Assembly (NCBI RefSeq): GCF_042655435.1
Contig: NZ_JBHSMG010000003.1
Location: 1-64,000, forward strand
Length of the DNA stretch: 64,000 nucleotides
Source: Lysinimonas soli
Lineage (GTDB): Bacteria > Actinomycetota > Actinomycetes > Actinomycetales > Microbacteriaceae
Direction: 5' to 3'
The notes below the pieces were generated by a model. It did not search any database, was not told where the DNA came from, and saw only the letters and a list, made by a program, of their open reading frames with translations. The position numbers were made by a program, and so were the translations under genes. Below, in pieces: positions 17,912 to 26,330 of the stretch. Each line of letters starts with the position of its first letter. Within the stretch, counting starts at the first letter, position 1.

Positions 17912-19581
17912 ACGACCCGCACATCTGGTGGTACGTGACGCGCTCCAGCGCGATCCTCGCCTGGATCCTCATGACGCTCGCGGTCGTCTGGGGCGTGCTG
18001 CTGTCGACCCGGATCTTCCGCAAGGTCGACAACCCCGGCCATCTGCAAGACCTGCATCGCTACTTCGGCGGGCTCTCGCTGCTCATGGTCGTGGTGCACG
18101 TCGTGTCGCTCATGCTCGACGGCTGGCTGCATTTCACGCCGTTGCAGGCGCTCGTCCCGTTCCAGGCGAGCTATCGCACCATCCCGGTCGCGCTCGGCAT
18201 CGGGGCGCTCTACCTTCTCGTCGTCGTGTACGGCTCGTCGCTGCTGCGCGACCGGCTGCCTCCCCGCTTCTGGAAGGGCCTGCACTACGTCAACTACGGC
18301 GCCGTCCTGCTGATCGGATTCCACGCCGGACTCGCCGGGACGGATGCCGGCAGCTGGTGGTACTTCGCGGTCTCGGTCATGATCCTGTCGTTGACCGCGA
18401 TCGCGATCATCGTCCGTCTGGTCATGAGTCAGAGCCCCTCCGGAGCGACCGGAGCGACCGGAGCTGCCGGGAGCGGCGCGATGGTCGCGGGGCAGGCATC
18501 CGCGCCCCGACCGCGCGCCGTCGGCCCGACCGCCGGCGGTGCGGAGCAGACGGCGCTGCTGGCGCAGCTGGGGTTCGCCCCCACCGCCGTGCTCGAGCGC
18601 TCGCCCTTCGATGTCGGTCAACGTCAGCCCATGATCGAGCCGCCCGGAACCGCGTCCGGCATCTCGACGATGATCGTCGCGGCCTCGTTCGAGCTCGCGG
18701 TCGGCGTGCGCGGGCTGCGGCTGGTGCCGGCCGGCGGCGCCGAGCTGCCGCCGTGGCATCCGGGAGCCCACCTGACCCTCGAGCTGCCGAGCGGCGAAAC
18801 CCGGCAGTACTCCCTGTGCAGCGATCCGGCGGATCGGTATCACTACGACATCGCCGTGCTGCGCGAGCCGGACTCGCGCGGCGGGTCCCGCTGGATCCAC
18901 GAGTCGCTGCACCCCGGCATGGCGGTGCGCGTCTGGCAGCCGCGCAATCACTTCCCGCTCATCGCGGCCCCCGAGTACCTGTTCGTCGCGGGCGGCATCG
19001 GCATCACGCCGCTGCGCTCGATGATCGAGTCGCTTCCCGAGCGGCGGGAGTGGAAGCTGATCTACCTGGGCCGCAGCCGTTCGACGATGGCCTACCTGCC
19101 CGAGCTGCTCGAGCGGTACCCCGGCCGCGTCTACGTCTACGCCCGCGACGAGCACCCGGATCGGCTCAACGTCGCCGAGATCGTCGCCGGGTTGGGCGGC
19201 GAGGTGTTCTGCTGCGGACCGGAGTCGCTGATCGCCGACGTCGAGTCGGCGACGCCGCCGAGCCGGTTCCACGCCGAGCACTTCGAACCGGTGACGCGAC
19301 CGGTGATGATCGCGCAGCCCCTGCGGATCTCGCTCGCCCGCAGCGGGGTGGAGCTGACGGTGCCCGAGAACCGCAGCGTGCTCGAGGTGCTCGAGGAGAA
19401 CCGCGTGCCCCTGCTGGCCTCCTGCCGCCGCGGCGTGTGCGGCACCTGCGAGGTGCGCGTCACCGGGGGAGTGCCCGAACATCGGGACTCGGTGCTGGGC
19501 GATTCCGAGAAGGACGAGCTCGGGATCATGTTCCCCTGCGTCTCGCGGGCGCGCGGCGACCGCCTGGTGCTCGACATCTGA
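17908..19581 (+). CDS. Fused ferric-reductase-like membrane domain / FAD-NAD(P)H reductase / 2Fe-2S ferredoxin
   Basis: 557-aa electron-transfer protein. The first about 180 residues have five to six membrane helices with paired histidines (DLHRYFGG, VVHVVSLM, KGLHYVN, GFHAGL) that could hold haem. A Gly/Ala/Thr linker (SPSGATGATGAAGSGA) leads to an FAD-binding domain (RQYSLCSDPAD), an NAD(P)-binding part (LFVAGGIGITPLRSM), and a plant-type 2Fe-2S domain with C506, C511, C514 and C544. It probably moves electrons across the membrane for ferric reduction or an envelope acceptor. ApbE coupling hints at a flavinylated partner. Confidence 0.87.
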   Translation: MNDPHIWWYVTRSSAILAWILMTLAVVWGVLLSTRIFRKVDNPGHLQDLHRYFGGLSLLMVVVHVVSLMLDGWLHFTPLQALVPFQASYRTIPVALGIGALYLLVVVYGSSLLRDRLPPRFWKGLHYVNYGAVLLIGFHAGLAGTDAGSWWYFAVSVMILSLTAIAIIVRLVMSQSPSGATGATGAAGSGAMVAGQASAPRPRAVGPTAGGAEQTALLAQLGFAPTAVLERSPFDVGQRQPMIEPPGTASGISTMIVAASFELAVGVRGLRLVPAGGAELPPWHPGAHLTLELPSGETRQYSLCSDPADRYHYDIAVLREPDSRGGSRWIHESLHPGMAVRVWQPRNHFPLIAAPEYLFVAGGIGITPLRSMIESLPERREWKLIYLGRSRSTMAYLPELLERYPGRVYVYARDEHPDRLNVAEIVAGLGGEVFCCGPESLIADVESATPPSRFHAEHFEPVTRPVMIAQPLRISLARSGVELTVPENRSVLEVLEENRVPLLASCRRGVCGTCEVRVTGGVPEHRDSVLGDSEKDELGIMFPCVSRARGDRLVLDI

Positions 19582-19646
19582 GCCGCGGGCGGCGTGGCGT
19601 CGGGGTCACGCCGCCCGCTTCACCCCGTCTGCTCGTCTGCTCCGAC

Positions 19647-19723
19647 CAAATGAAGGAGAATCCAGCTCCCGGTCCGAGGGTTCGTGGGTTCTCGAGCGCT
19701 GGAGCGACGATCTCCTTCATTTG
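19647..19723. repeat. Paired inverted-repeat intergenic element, copy 2
   Basis: Arms CAAATGAAGGAGA (19647-19659) and TCTCCTTCATTTG (19711-19723). The shared 11-bp cores (19649-19659 and 19711-19721) are 51 nt apart, exactly as in copy 1 at 10265-10337. The loop is unrelated in sequence. This copy lies between two convergent genes (reductase and the exported DUF5666-like protein), so it could also terminate transcription. Confidence 0.75.
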
Positions 19724-19757
19724 ACCGTTAGCTCGGGGGCGATCTCCTCGTCGACCG

Positions 19758-20372
19758 CTAGTTGCCCGGCGCCGCGGTCGCGTCGGAACCCGGACGGCCG
19801 CCGAAGCCGCCGAGGCCGGCTGTGCCCTCGGCGATGCGTGTCGCGGTGATGTTGCCGCTGGCATCCTTCTGACCGATCACGGTGATGGTCTCGCCGGCCG
19901 CGAGCCTGTCGACCGAGGTCGTGGCGGTCTGGGTCACGGTCGTGTTGCCGCTCGTGTCGACCTTCACGGTCGAGCCGTCGGCGAGCTTGACGGTCAGGGT
20001 GCTGCCGTCGATCGAGGTGATCGTGCCGGCCGTGAAGCCGCCGCGCGCGGCCGAGCCGCCGGTGCCGCCGCCCGGAACGCCGACGCCCCCCTCCCGATTT
20101 CCGAAGCCGCCCCCTGCCCCGAATCCGCTGCGCACGTTGCTGGCGTTGCTGGCGCTCGCGGTGCTCTGACCGATGAGCACTCCCGCCACCCCGCCGACGA
20201 TGAGTGCGGCGACGAGCGCGAGAGCCGGGGTCAGGTACTTGGTCCAGCGCGCCTTCGGTGCGGCGGCGGCCGGGACGTCGATGGGAGCGCTCGCCGGGAC
20301 GGCGGGCCCGGCGACGGGTTGCGACTCGGCGGGTGGCTCAGCGGCGGCCGGGGTGATGTTCTTGTCTGCCAT
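19758..20372 (-). CDS. Membrane-anchored DUF5666-like protein
   Basis: 204 aa: a Pro/Ala-rich cytoplasmic N-terminus (1-45), one transmembrane helix (about 47-68), then a Gly-rich linker. A small beta domain follows (TAGTITSIDGSTLTVKLADG ... VDRLAAGETITVIGQ) that resembles DUF5666 / OB-like exported domains. A flexible Gly-rich tail closes the protein. It starts 21 nt before the end of the ABC permease gene, on the same strand, so it is probably the last gene of the exporter operon. Its role is unknown. Confidence 0.75.
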   Translation of the reverse strand: MADKNITPAAAEPPAESQPVAGPAVPASAPIDVPAAAAPKARWTKYLTPALALVAALIVGGVAGVLIGQSTASASNASNVRSGFGAGGGFGNREGGVGVPGGGTGGSAARGGFTAGTITSIDGSTLTVKLADGSTVKVDTSGNTTVTQTATTSVDRLAAGETITVIGQKDASGNITATRIAEGTAGLGGFGGRPGSDATAAPGN

Positions 20373-20393
20373 GTGAGGTGTTCCTTTCGTGGA

Positions 20394-21623
20394 TCAGTTG
20401 GAGCGAAGGGCCTGGATGGGGCGCATCGCCGCGGCGCGGGCCGCCGGGTAGACCCCGAAGAAGACTCCGATCGCGACGGAGACTCCGAGCGCGAGCGGGA
20501 TCGAGTAGCTGAGCACCTCGGGCTGGGTGCCGTTGATGGGGAACTGGGCGCCGACGAGCGCGATCACGACCCCGAGTACGCCGCCCAGAAGGGTGAGCGT
20601 GGCCGCCTCGACCAGAAACTGACCGAGGATGGCGGTCCGCGTCGCTCCCAACGCCTTGCGGATGCCGATCTCTCGGGTGCGCTCGGTGACGGTCACGAGC
20701 ATGACGTTGGTCACGCCGATCCCGCCGACCAGCAGCGAGATCGCGGCGACCGCTCCGAGCAGCACCGTGAAGCTCTGCGCGCTCGCGGCCGCCGTCTGCA
20801 GCAGGGTCGTCTGATTGCTGATCGTGTAGGGCGCGGTCTCGGTGGTCGAGGTCGGGTCGTACTTGAGCAGCTGGTCGAGCATGACCTGCACCTCGCCCTC
20901 GGCGGCGGTGACCGCGTCGGAGCTGATCGCCTCGACGGTCAGAGAGCTGATCGCCCCGAATCCGGTGTAGCTGCGTTGCACCCGGCTGATCGGCGCGACG
21001 AGCACCGAGTTCGGGTCCTGGATGCCGACACTGGTCTGGCTGGCGAGCACTCCGACCACCGTGAAGGCGGTGCCATCGACCGACACGGTCTGCCCGATCG
21101 CCGATCCGCTGGGGAACAGCTCGCTGGCCAGGGTGGACCCGATCACGGCGACTTTCGCGGCGCTCGTGACGTCCGCGACGGTGAACGGCGAGCCCGCGCC
21201 GATCTTCGAGGTCGTGACCGTGAAGTAGTCGGGCGTGGTGCCGACCACCGAGATCGACGACTCGGTCGCGCTGCTGGTCGAGACCGTGAGGCTGGTCGAG
21301 ACCTGCGGCACCACCGCGTCGACATGGCCGAGGCCGGCCGCCGCGAGGCGGTCGGCGACCGAGAGCGTGAGCTTCTTGGTCGAGGTGTCGGCAGAGGCTG
21401 CCCCGCCGCCGAAGCCGAATCCGCTGCCGGCACGCACGGTGATCGTGTTGGTGCCGAGCTGGGTGATCAGGTTGCGGATCTGTTGCGAGCTGCCGTTGCC
21501 GACCGCGAGCAGCAGGATCACGGCGGCGACGCCGATCATCACGCCCAGCAGCGTGAGGGCCGAGCGCAGCTTGTTCGCCGTCAGCCCGCGGAATGCCGAA
21601 CGGAGCGTCTCGAACAGGGTCAT
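20394..21623 (-). CDS. MacB/FtsX-type ABC transporter permease
   Basis: 409 aa with the MacB architecture. TM1 is near 20-42, a large extracytoplasmic MacB_PCD domain follows (about 45-270), and three helices occupy the C-terminal 130 residues, including the ERTREIGIRKALGAT signature between TM2 and TM3. Encoded with its ATPase (4-nt overlap) and a HlyD-like adaptor. Family members export peptides, lipids or antibiotics by a mechanotransmission cycle. The substrate is unknown here. Confidence 0.92.
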   Translation of the reverse strand: MTLFETLRSAFRGLTANKLRSALTLLGVMIGVAAVILLLAVGNGSSQQIRNLITQLGTNTITVRAGSGFGFGGGAASADTSTKKLTLSVADRLAAAGLGHVDAVVPQVSTSLTVSTSSATESSISVVGTTPDYFTVTTSKIGAGSPFTVADVTSAAKVAVIGSTLASELFPSGSAIGQTVSVDGTAFTVVGVLASQTSVGIQDPNSVLVAPISRVQRSYTGFGAISSLTVEAISSDAVTAAEGEVQVMLDQLLKYDPTSTTETAPYTISNQTTLLQTAAASAQSFTVLLGAVAAISLLVGGIGVTNVMLVTVTERTREIGIRKALGATRTAILGQFLVEAATLTLLGGVLGVVIALVGAQFPINGTQPEVLSYSIPLALGVSVAIGVFFGVYPAARAAAMRPIQALRSN

Positions 21624-22372
21624 GCGCTCACCACCTCGCGGTTTCGGCGGTCGCCCACGATGTGGCCGTCGCGGATCGAGAGCACCCGGGCGGCGTGCTC
21701 GCCGACGTTCTCTTCGTGGGTGATCACCACGATCGTGCGGCCGGCCTTCGACAGGGAGTCGAGGATGCCGAGCACGTCGTCGGTCGATTCGCTGTCGAGG
21801 TTGCCTGTGGGTTCGTCGGCGAGAAGGATCGTGGGACTCGTGACGAGGGCGCGCGCGATCGCAACGCGCTGCTGCTGCCCGCCCGAGAGCGCCTGTGGGC
21901 GGTGATCGACGCGATCCGCGAGCCCCACCAGCTCGAGTGCCTCAAGCGCGAGCCGGCGACGCTCGGCGCGCTTCACCGCGCCGTAGACGAGGGGCAGTTC
22001 GACGTTGGCGAGGGCCGTCATGCGCGGAATGAGATTGAACGATTGGAAGACGAAGCCGATCTGCTTGTTGCGCACCTTGGCCAGCTGCCGGTCGTCGAGT
22101 TCGTTGACGTCCACTCCGCCGAGCAGGTACTGGCCCTCCGAGGCGATGTCGAGGCACCCGAGCAGGTTCATCAGGGTCGACTTGCCCGAGCCCGAGGGAC
22201 CCATGATCGCGACGTAGTCCCCGCGAGCCACCTCGAGGTCGATGCCGCGCAGGGCGTGCACCGCAGCCTCGCCGGTTCCGTAGGTCTGACGGATGCCCCG
22301 CAACTCGAGCACGGGAACGTCGCGGTCTGCCCGTTCGTTGACGACGACCGCAACCGGTGACGCGGTCGTCAT
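21620..22372 (-). CDS. MacB-like ABC transporter ATP-binding protein
   Basis: 250-aa ATPase: Walker A GPSGSGKST (58-66), signature LSGGQQQRVAIARAL, Walker B ILLADEPTGNLDS and the H-loop VITHE. The ATG at 22372 overlaps the adaptor stop, giving the coupled order adaptor-ATPase-permease-anchored protein. The LolD/MacB subfamily is indicated by NLLGCLD and QIGFVFQSFNLIP. Longer readings into the adaptor region are artefacts. Confidence 0.95.
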   Translation of the reverse strand: MTTASPVAVVVNERADRDVPVLELRGIRQTYGTGEAAVHALRGIDLEVARGDYVAIMGPSGSGKSTLMNLLGCLDIASEGQYLLGGVDVNELDDRQLAKVRNKQIGFVFQSFNLIPRMTALANVELPLVYGAVKRAERRRLALEALELVGLADRVDHRPQALSGGQQQRVAIARALVTSPTILLADEPTGNLDSESTDDVLGILDSLSKAGRTIVVITHEENVGEHAARVLSIRDGHIVGDRRNREVVSA

Positions 22373-23604
22373 CCGTTCGCCCCCGTGCGGTTGCCGCCGC
22401 CGAAACCGCCCGTGCCGCCGAATCCACCGAATCCGCCTCGTGTGCCGGTGCCGGTCGTGCCCGTGGTGGTCGTGCCGGCCGAGACGGTGCCCAGCACGAT
22501 GGTCTCGCCGACAGTCAAACCCGACTTGATCTCGGTGCCGCCGTCGCCGATGACGCCGGTCGTGACAGCCACGACGGTCGTCTTGCCGGTCTTGGAGTCG
22601 ACGACCTTGACCGTCGAGGTGCCGTCGCTCGCCGTCGTGATGGCGGCGGCGGGCACGTAGAGCGCATCGGCGGCGCTCGTGGCCACCGTGATGGCGACGG
22701 AGGCGGTCTGCCCCAGACGCACCTTCTCCGGAACGGTGTCGAGCGTCAGCGTGGTGGCGTAGGTGACCACCGAGTTCGAGCTCGTCGCGGTCGGCGAGAT
22801 GGCCGTGACCTTGGCGGTCGCGGTCACTCCGGTCAGTGCGGGGAAGGTGACCGTGGCGGCCTGCCCTACCGTGACGTTGGCGATGTCGGCCTCGGCGATG
22901 CTGGCCGTGACGGTGTACTTCGAGACGTCGGCGATCGTGACGAACCCGCTCGACGACGAACTCGAACCGCTCGTCGAGCTGCTGGAGCCGCTCGTTCCCG
23001 AGCCGCTGGATCCCGATGACCCCGACCCCGACCCCGACCCCGACGACGCCGAGGTGCTGCCGCTGGAGTCCCCCACGGCGCCGTTGACCGCCACGACCAG
23101 TCCGGCCACGGGGGAGGTGAGGGTGGTGGAGGCGAGCGCCGACTTGGCCGCGGTGTACGTGGCGCGTGCCTGGGCGAGGGCCAGCTTGGCCTGATTGATC
23201 TGCGACACCTGCGCGTTCGGCTGGGCCTCGGCGGCGGTCAGGTCTTGGCCCGCGTACACGTATGCGGTGTAGTCCTGGTCGACGGTGGATTGGAACGTCG
23301 AGGTCTGCAAGGCGCCCAGCTGCTGGCCGACGCTGACCGTCTGACCGACGGCGACATCCACACTGGCCACGGTGCCCGAGACCGCGAACGAGACCGGCGT
23401 CGTGCTCAACGGGGCGATGGCACCGCTCGCGCTGATCGTGCTGCTCACCGTGCCTTGCTGCACCGTTCCGGTGAGCTGGGTTCCTGTGGCGCTGGCGGTC
23501 GATGCGGAGAAGGGCTTGAACAGCACGAGGCCTGCGATGACGAGCGCGGCGACGATGACGATGGCAAGCCCTCCGTTGATGAGCACACGGCGGGGGATTC
23601 TCAT
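22369..23604 (-). CDS. HlyD/MacA-family transport adaptor protein
   Basis: 411 aa. N-terminal anchor helix (about 9-30), a lipoyl-like half (GTVASVDVAVGQTVSVGQQL), a helical hairpin region (QDLTAAEAQPNAQVSQINQAKL), then a second barrel region. A striking Ser/Gly linker of about 45 residues follows VNGAVGD and separates the lipoyl and beta-barrel parts. The Gly-Phe-rich C-terminus (GGFGGFGGTGGFGG) resembles the tail of the DUF5666-like protein of this operon. The start was chosen at MRIPRRVL, where basic residues precede the helix. Confidence 0.87.
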   Translation of the reverse strand: MRIPRRVLINGGLAIVIVAALVIAGLVLFKPFSASTASATGTQLTGTVQQGTVSSTISASGAIAPLSTTPVSFAVSGTVASVDVAVGQTVSVGQQLGALQTSTFQSTVDQDYTAYVYAGQDLTAAEAQPNAQVSQINQAKLALAQARATYTAAKSALASTTLTSPVAGLVVAVNGAVGDSSGSTSASSGSGSGSGSSGSSGSGTSGSSSSTSGSSSSSSGFVTIADVSKYTVTASIAEADIANVTVGQAATVTFPALTGVTATAKVTAISPTATSSNSVVTYATTLTLDTVPEKVRLGQTASVAITVATSAADALYVPAAAITTASDGTSTVKVVDSKTGKTTVVAVTTGVIGDGGTEIKSGLTVGETIVLGTVSAGTTTTGTTGTGTRGGFGGFGGTGGFGGGNRTGANG

Positions 23605-23736
23605 GCTCGAATGCTCGGGAGCGTGCTTCTGCGCACCATATGGCAGGGCTGTGAATCCGCCGTGAGCGGCGCTGCCCACGCACATGCCGGATACCGGCGC
23701 TCAAAGGCCGCTTCGGCCTGCGTTAGACTCCCTCTC

Positions 23737-23823
23737 GGTACCGTGTCCGAGCGGCCGAAGGAGCATGTCTCGAAAACATGTGATGGTGCAAGCCATCCGT
23801 GGGTTCAAATCCCACCGGTACCG
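23737..23823 (+). tRNA. tRNA-Ser (anticodon CGA)
   Basis: Acceptor arms GGTACCG (23737-23743) and CGGTACC (23816-23822) pair fully, with discriminator G23823 and an encoded CCA at 23824-23826. The anticodon stem CATGT/ACATG encloses loop CTCGAAA with anticodon CGA at 23771-23773, reading UCG. A long variable arm follows, as expected for tRNA-Ser. The T-arm has GGGTTCAAATCCC. The 3' end is the integration site of the island to its right. Confidence 0.97.
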
Positions 23824-23830
23824 CCACGAA
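23804..23830 (+). repeat. attL: 27-bp direct repeat within tRNA-Ser 3' end
   Basis: Begins TTCAAATCCCACCGG in the T-loop and ends in CCACGAA just past the CCA. It is identical to 30382-30408. The base before it differs (G here, T at the right copy), so the tRNA is intact only on this side. Confidence 0.9.
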
Positions 23831-23856
23831 AAACCCCTGTCTGATCAGGGGTTTTT
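23829..23856 (+). terminator. Rho-independent terminator of tRNA-Ser
   Basis: Arms AAAAACCCCTG (23829-23839) and CAGGGGTTTTT (23846-23856) with a 6-nt loop; the T-run is part of the right arm. A degenerate form of the same hairpin lies right of attR (30409-30435, 20 of 27 positions matching), so the element seems to have brought its own terminator. Confidence 0.85.
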
Positions 23857-23885
23857 CTCTGCCCAAGTGTCGGACCGAACGCATT

Positions 23886-23934
23886 TGGCAACAATCCAGC
23901 AACGTCGTACTGATCGAGGATGGGTCGTACTGAT
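23886..23934 (+). repeat. Island-internal terminal direct repeat, left copy
   Basis: About 49 nt (TGGCAACAATC ... GTCGTACTGATCGAG ...) matching 30279-30326 near the right end in the same orientation with a few differences. Inside this copy GTCGTACTGATCGAG occurs twice, at 23904-23918 and 23924-23938, with a 20-bp period. It may be a recombinase arm-type site or a scar of an earlier insertion. The rest of 23857-24255 shows no convincing gene. Confidence 0.6.
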
Positions 23935-24255
23935 CGAGTTGGCGGCTATTTCGCCGTCCCAATGGGATTGGCAACGTCCATTCGTCCCGATCGGAGGCGA
24001 CCGAGTGTGCTCCCCTTAAGCAGCCGCGACGCTCGATTCTCAGCATCTCGGCTGCAGCAGCTGGCACGGGTTTCCATCTCGGAACTTGGTATCGACCTGC
24101 CGTCCCGCATGATGGCGGAGGGCATAGCCATTCATAGGTCGCGACTGATCTGACCCAGTGAGTTCGTCACGCCGGCGAGGGTGAAGCTCAATCTTCGTGA
24201 TCGCGTAGTACATGAGGGAAGCATTCAAGCGGGCGGCACCCGATAACTTGATCGC

Positions 24256-24783
24256 ATGTCGCTTGCCTGGGGGTCGGTCGCGGAGTGGGTCTCTGGCATA
24301 GGGACACTCGCGGCAGTCACGGTTTCGCTCTCTGTCGTACTCGGTGATCGCCGTAAGCAGCAGCGCTCCGAAGCGGACAGTTTCGCCACATGGTCACGAG
24401 TCGGACATTCGACCTTCACTGTCGGCAACGAGCCGCATACAACCAAATGGTGGATAGAGACCAATTTCTACAACGCCGGTGGCCGTCCGGTTCCATACGT
24501 GTCTCTGAGCTGGTGGGACGGCGAGCATTGGAACCGCGAAATGGGAGCTGTTAGCGGTGGATCGGTAGAGCCCTATCTCATCTCGCCCGGGCTCGGCGGG
24601 CTAGTTCGGGCGCCGATGAACGGGAATGAGCGCTTGAACTGGGGAAGTTACTTCATCACCTTCACGGACGGCTCGGGTGTCACTTGGCATCGCTCGCCCC
24701 GGAACAACGGCTATATCTCCGTGCGGAAGATGAGGCGCCTTGAGAGGCGCGGGCCGAAGGCGCCTAAGAAGGTCAGGGCATAA
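24256..24783 (+). CDS. Small membrane-anchored protein, unknown
   Basis: 175 aa. One N-terminal transmembrane segment (about 9-31: AEWVSGIGTLAAVTVSLSVVL), then a basic stretch (GDRRKQQRSE). A mostly beta-rich domain follows with many Trp/Tyr residues (WWIETNFYNAGG, VSLSWWDGEHW, YFITFTDGSGVTW). It ends in a very basic tail (RRLERRGPKAPKKVRA). Proteins of this outline are frequent on actinobacterial prophages and islands, but I know no function. It is convergent with the three-gene operon, with a 26-nt gap. Confidence 0.7.
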   Translation: MSLAWGSVAEWVSGIGTLAAVTVSLSVVLGDRRKQQRSEADSFATWSRVGHSTFTVGNEPHTTKWWIETNFYNAGGRPVPYVSLSWWDGEHWNREMGAVSGGSVEPYLISPGLGGLVRAPMNGNERLNWGSYFITFTDGSGVTWHRSPRNNGYISVRKMRRLERRGPKAPKKVRA

Positions 24784-24809
24784 GCGCGATCTGGTCGTGG
24801 CTGATATCG

Positions 24810-25751
24810 CTAGCTCTCCGGCCCGTCGGCGCCTGACAAGTGGGCGAGATCGAGCTGGTCGCTCTTGCGGAACTCCAGCATCGTCAATTCGTCCTCGCCA
24901 GCGACCTCGACTACGAAAGACAACACTGCGTCGCGAACCCTCGGATTCGGATTAGAGCCCGCGTTTGCGACACCCAGCCGCTTGAACGCGTTGGCGAACG
25001 CGCGCCAGAGTGCATCGCGGTCAACGGCTGGAGGGCGATCGCCCTTCGCCGGGAACAGCCGTTCCGCGATCTCGCTTGGGTTACGCTCCTTCCCCTTGAG
25101 CCAGTTGTCTAGAACCGCGCTCACCGGCGGCGGGTCATCGTCATCGGTGAACGGCGCCAGTTCCTGAGGGGCTAGGACGAAGTAGAGGGTCAGGTCGATG
25201 CCCTCGGCATACCAGTCAGGCGAGAAGATCCGGAAGTCGGCGACCGCCTCCACTGCGCGGTAGAGAGCAGAAGTCGGCTTGAGCGCCTTATCCATCACCG
25301 AGTCGGACATCGGACTTAGCCATGGAACGACCTCGTCGGGAATCGCGACCCTCGAGAATCGACGCCCGACGCTCATCCCGAACTTGCGCTGCGCGCGCCA
25401 GTCATCGTCGCGAACCCCGCGCAGAAAGTCGACAGCGTCCATCGCGGACTTGGGAAGGGTAACGACGTACTCGAGGTCCGCGAACAGCAAATCCTCCATG
25501 TGCGGGATCTGTACGTGCCTAGGCCGCTTACCCTGCTGCGCGAGTCGTGCGTCGTTGTCGCCGAGGCGAACCACTGGAGCGACCATCACGTTCGGCCGGC
25601 CGCCGTCCCGTACTACGTCACAGGTCTGGGTGAGGAGGACCCACCCATCTTTGCCGTTGAACTCGATGCCGGCGACCGTCATTGGCCCAAGCTGGAGGAC
25701 ATCGCCTTGGCGAAGGTGCGCGCACTGGCCCTCGTGCGATTCGCCGTCCAT
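24810..25751 (-). CDS. Island operon protein 3, QTCDVV-motif protein, unknown
   Basis: 313-aa soluble protein. The N-terminal half has a motif WVLLTQTCDVV (37-47) after a beta-rich start (QGDVLQLG). I recognise this LLTQTCD-type motif only from uncharacterised island proteins. The middle carries VVTLPKSAMDAVDF and DDDWRAQRKFGMSVGRRFSR. The C-terminus is acidic and helical. There is no nuclease, ATPase or HTH signature. It is the last of three genes, 7 nt after the HTH gene, so it is certainly co-expressed with it. Confidence 0.75.
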   Translation of the reverse strand: MDGESHEGQCAHLRQGDVLQLGPMTVAGIEFNGKDGWVLLTQTCDVVRDGGRPNVMVAPVVRLGDNDARLAQQGKRPRHVQIPHMEDLLFADLEYVVTLPKSAMDAVDFLRGVRDDDWRAQRKFGMSVGRRFSRVAIPDEVVPWLSPMSDSVMDKALKPTSALYRAVEAVADFRIFSPDWYAEGIDLTLYFVLAPQELAPFTDDDDPPPVSAVLDNWLKGKERNPSEIAERLFPAKGDRPPAVDRDALWRAFANAFKRLGVANAGSNPNPRVRDAVLSFVVEVAGEDELTMLEFRKSDQLDLAHLSGADGPES

Positions 25752-25757
25752 TACGGA

Positions 25758-26330
25758 CTACTCGGCGCCGAGCAGGGCGTCCTTGGTCGCAGGCTCCGGG
25801 TTGGGGCGCGAAACCGCGGACACGCGCTGCTTGAACGTTTCTACCGGGCTGATGCCACTCTCCTCGGGAGTGAACAGACTGGTGCGGGTCTGGACTGGGT
25901 CACCGGCGTCGACCTTCGTGACGAGCGCGTAGAGCTGGCTCAACAGCTCGATGTTGTGCGCGCTCATATTCTCGCCGGACGCCCAGTGATGCACGGAGCG
26001 CCGAGAGACTCCGAACAGGCGAGCGATTTGGTCCCACGTCAGCGCGGCGCGATCACGGATCCGGCGAATGAGCGCGTCAGTGGTGAGGGAAGGCGCAGCT
26101 AGCACCGGAGTCGGAGCGATGAGACCGCTAGTCACGGTGCGGGGAAGCTCGGTGCTCGCGATGTTAGTGGGCATGCCGAAAGCTGCCGTGGTGACGGCCA
26201 TGCCGGCCGCGAAGATGAACTTGGTCGCGGCAGCGAATCGGACGGGTTCCACGTCGTACTGTTCGACGGGGCTGGTGCGCGCTTCCACCGCTCGTACGTC
26301 GGCGGTTTGGCGATCGAGTATTACAGTCAC
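25758..26330 (-). CDS. Island operon protein 2: membrane segment plus helix-turn-helix
   Basis: 190 aa. A hydrophobic stretch at about 32-52 (FAAATKFIFAAGMAVTTAAFG) could span the membrane. A HTH domain follows at about 85-140, with the recognition part WDQIARLFGVSRRSVHHWASGE (98-119), close to XRE/CII-like domains that read phage or plasmid operators. Hydrophobic and DNA-binding parts in one chain are unusual. Its ATG overlaps the stop of the TIGR04255-like gene by 4 nt and it is 7 nt from the next gene. It may be the autoregulator or a membrane-tethered sensor. Confidence 0.75.
   Translation of the reverse strand: MTVILDRQTADVRAVEARTSPVEQYDVEPVRFAAATKFIFAAGMAVTTAAFGMPTNIASTELPRTVTSGLIAPTPVLAAPSLTTDALIRRIRDRAALTWDQIARLFGVSRRSVHHWASGENMSAHNIELLSQLYALVTKVDAGDPVQTRTSLFTPEESGISPVETFKQRVSAVSRPNPEPATKDALLGAE

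Noticed and set aside
18440..18480. Flavinylation motif in the reductase linker (SGAT)
   Set aside because: The acidic residue expected three positions earlier is absent and the stretch is a Gly-Ala-Thr low-complexity linker; kept only as a remark.
20319..21905. 528-codon frame antisense to the ABC permease
   Set aside because: Arg/Gly/Asp-rich chain with no hydrophobic pattern or motif; the permease is complete on the other strand.
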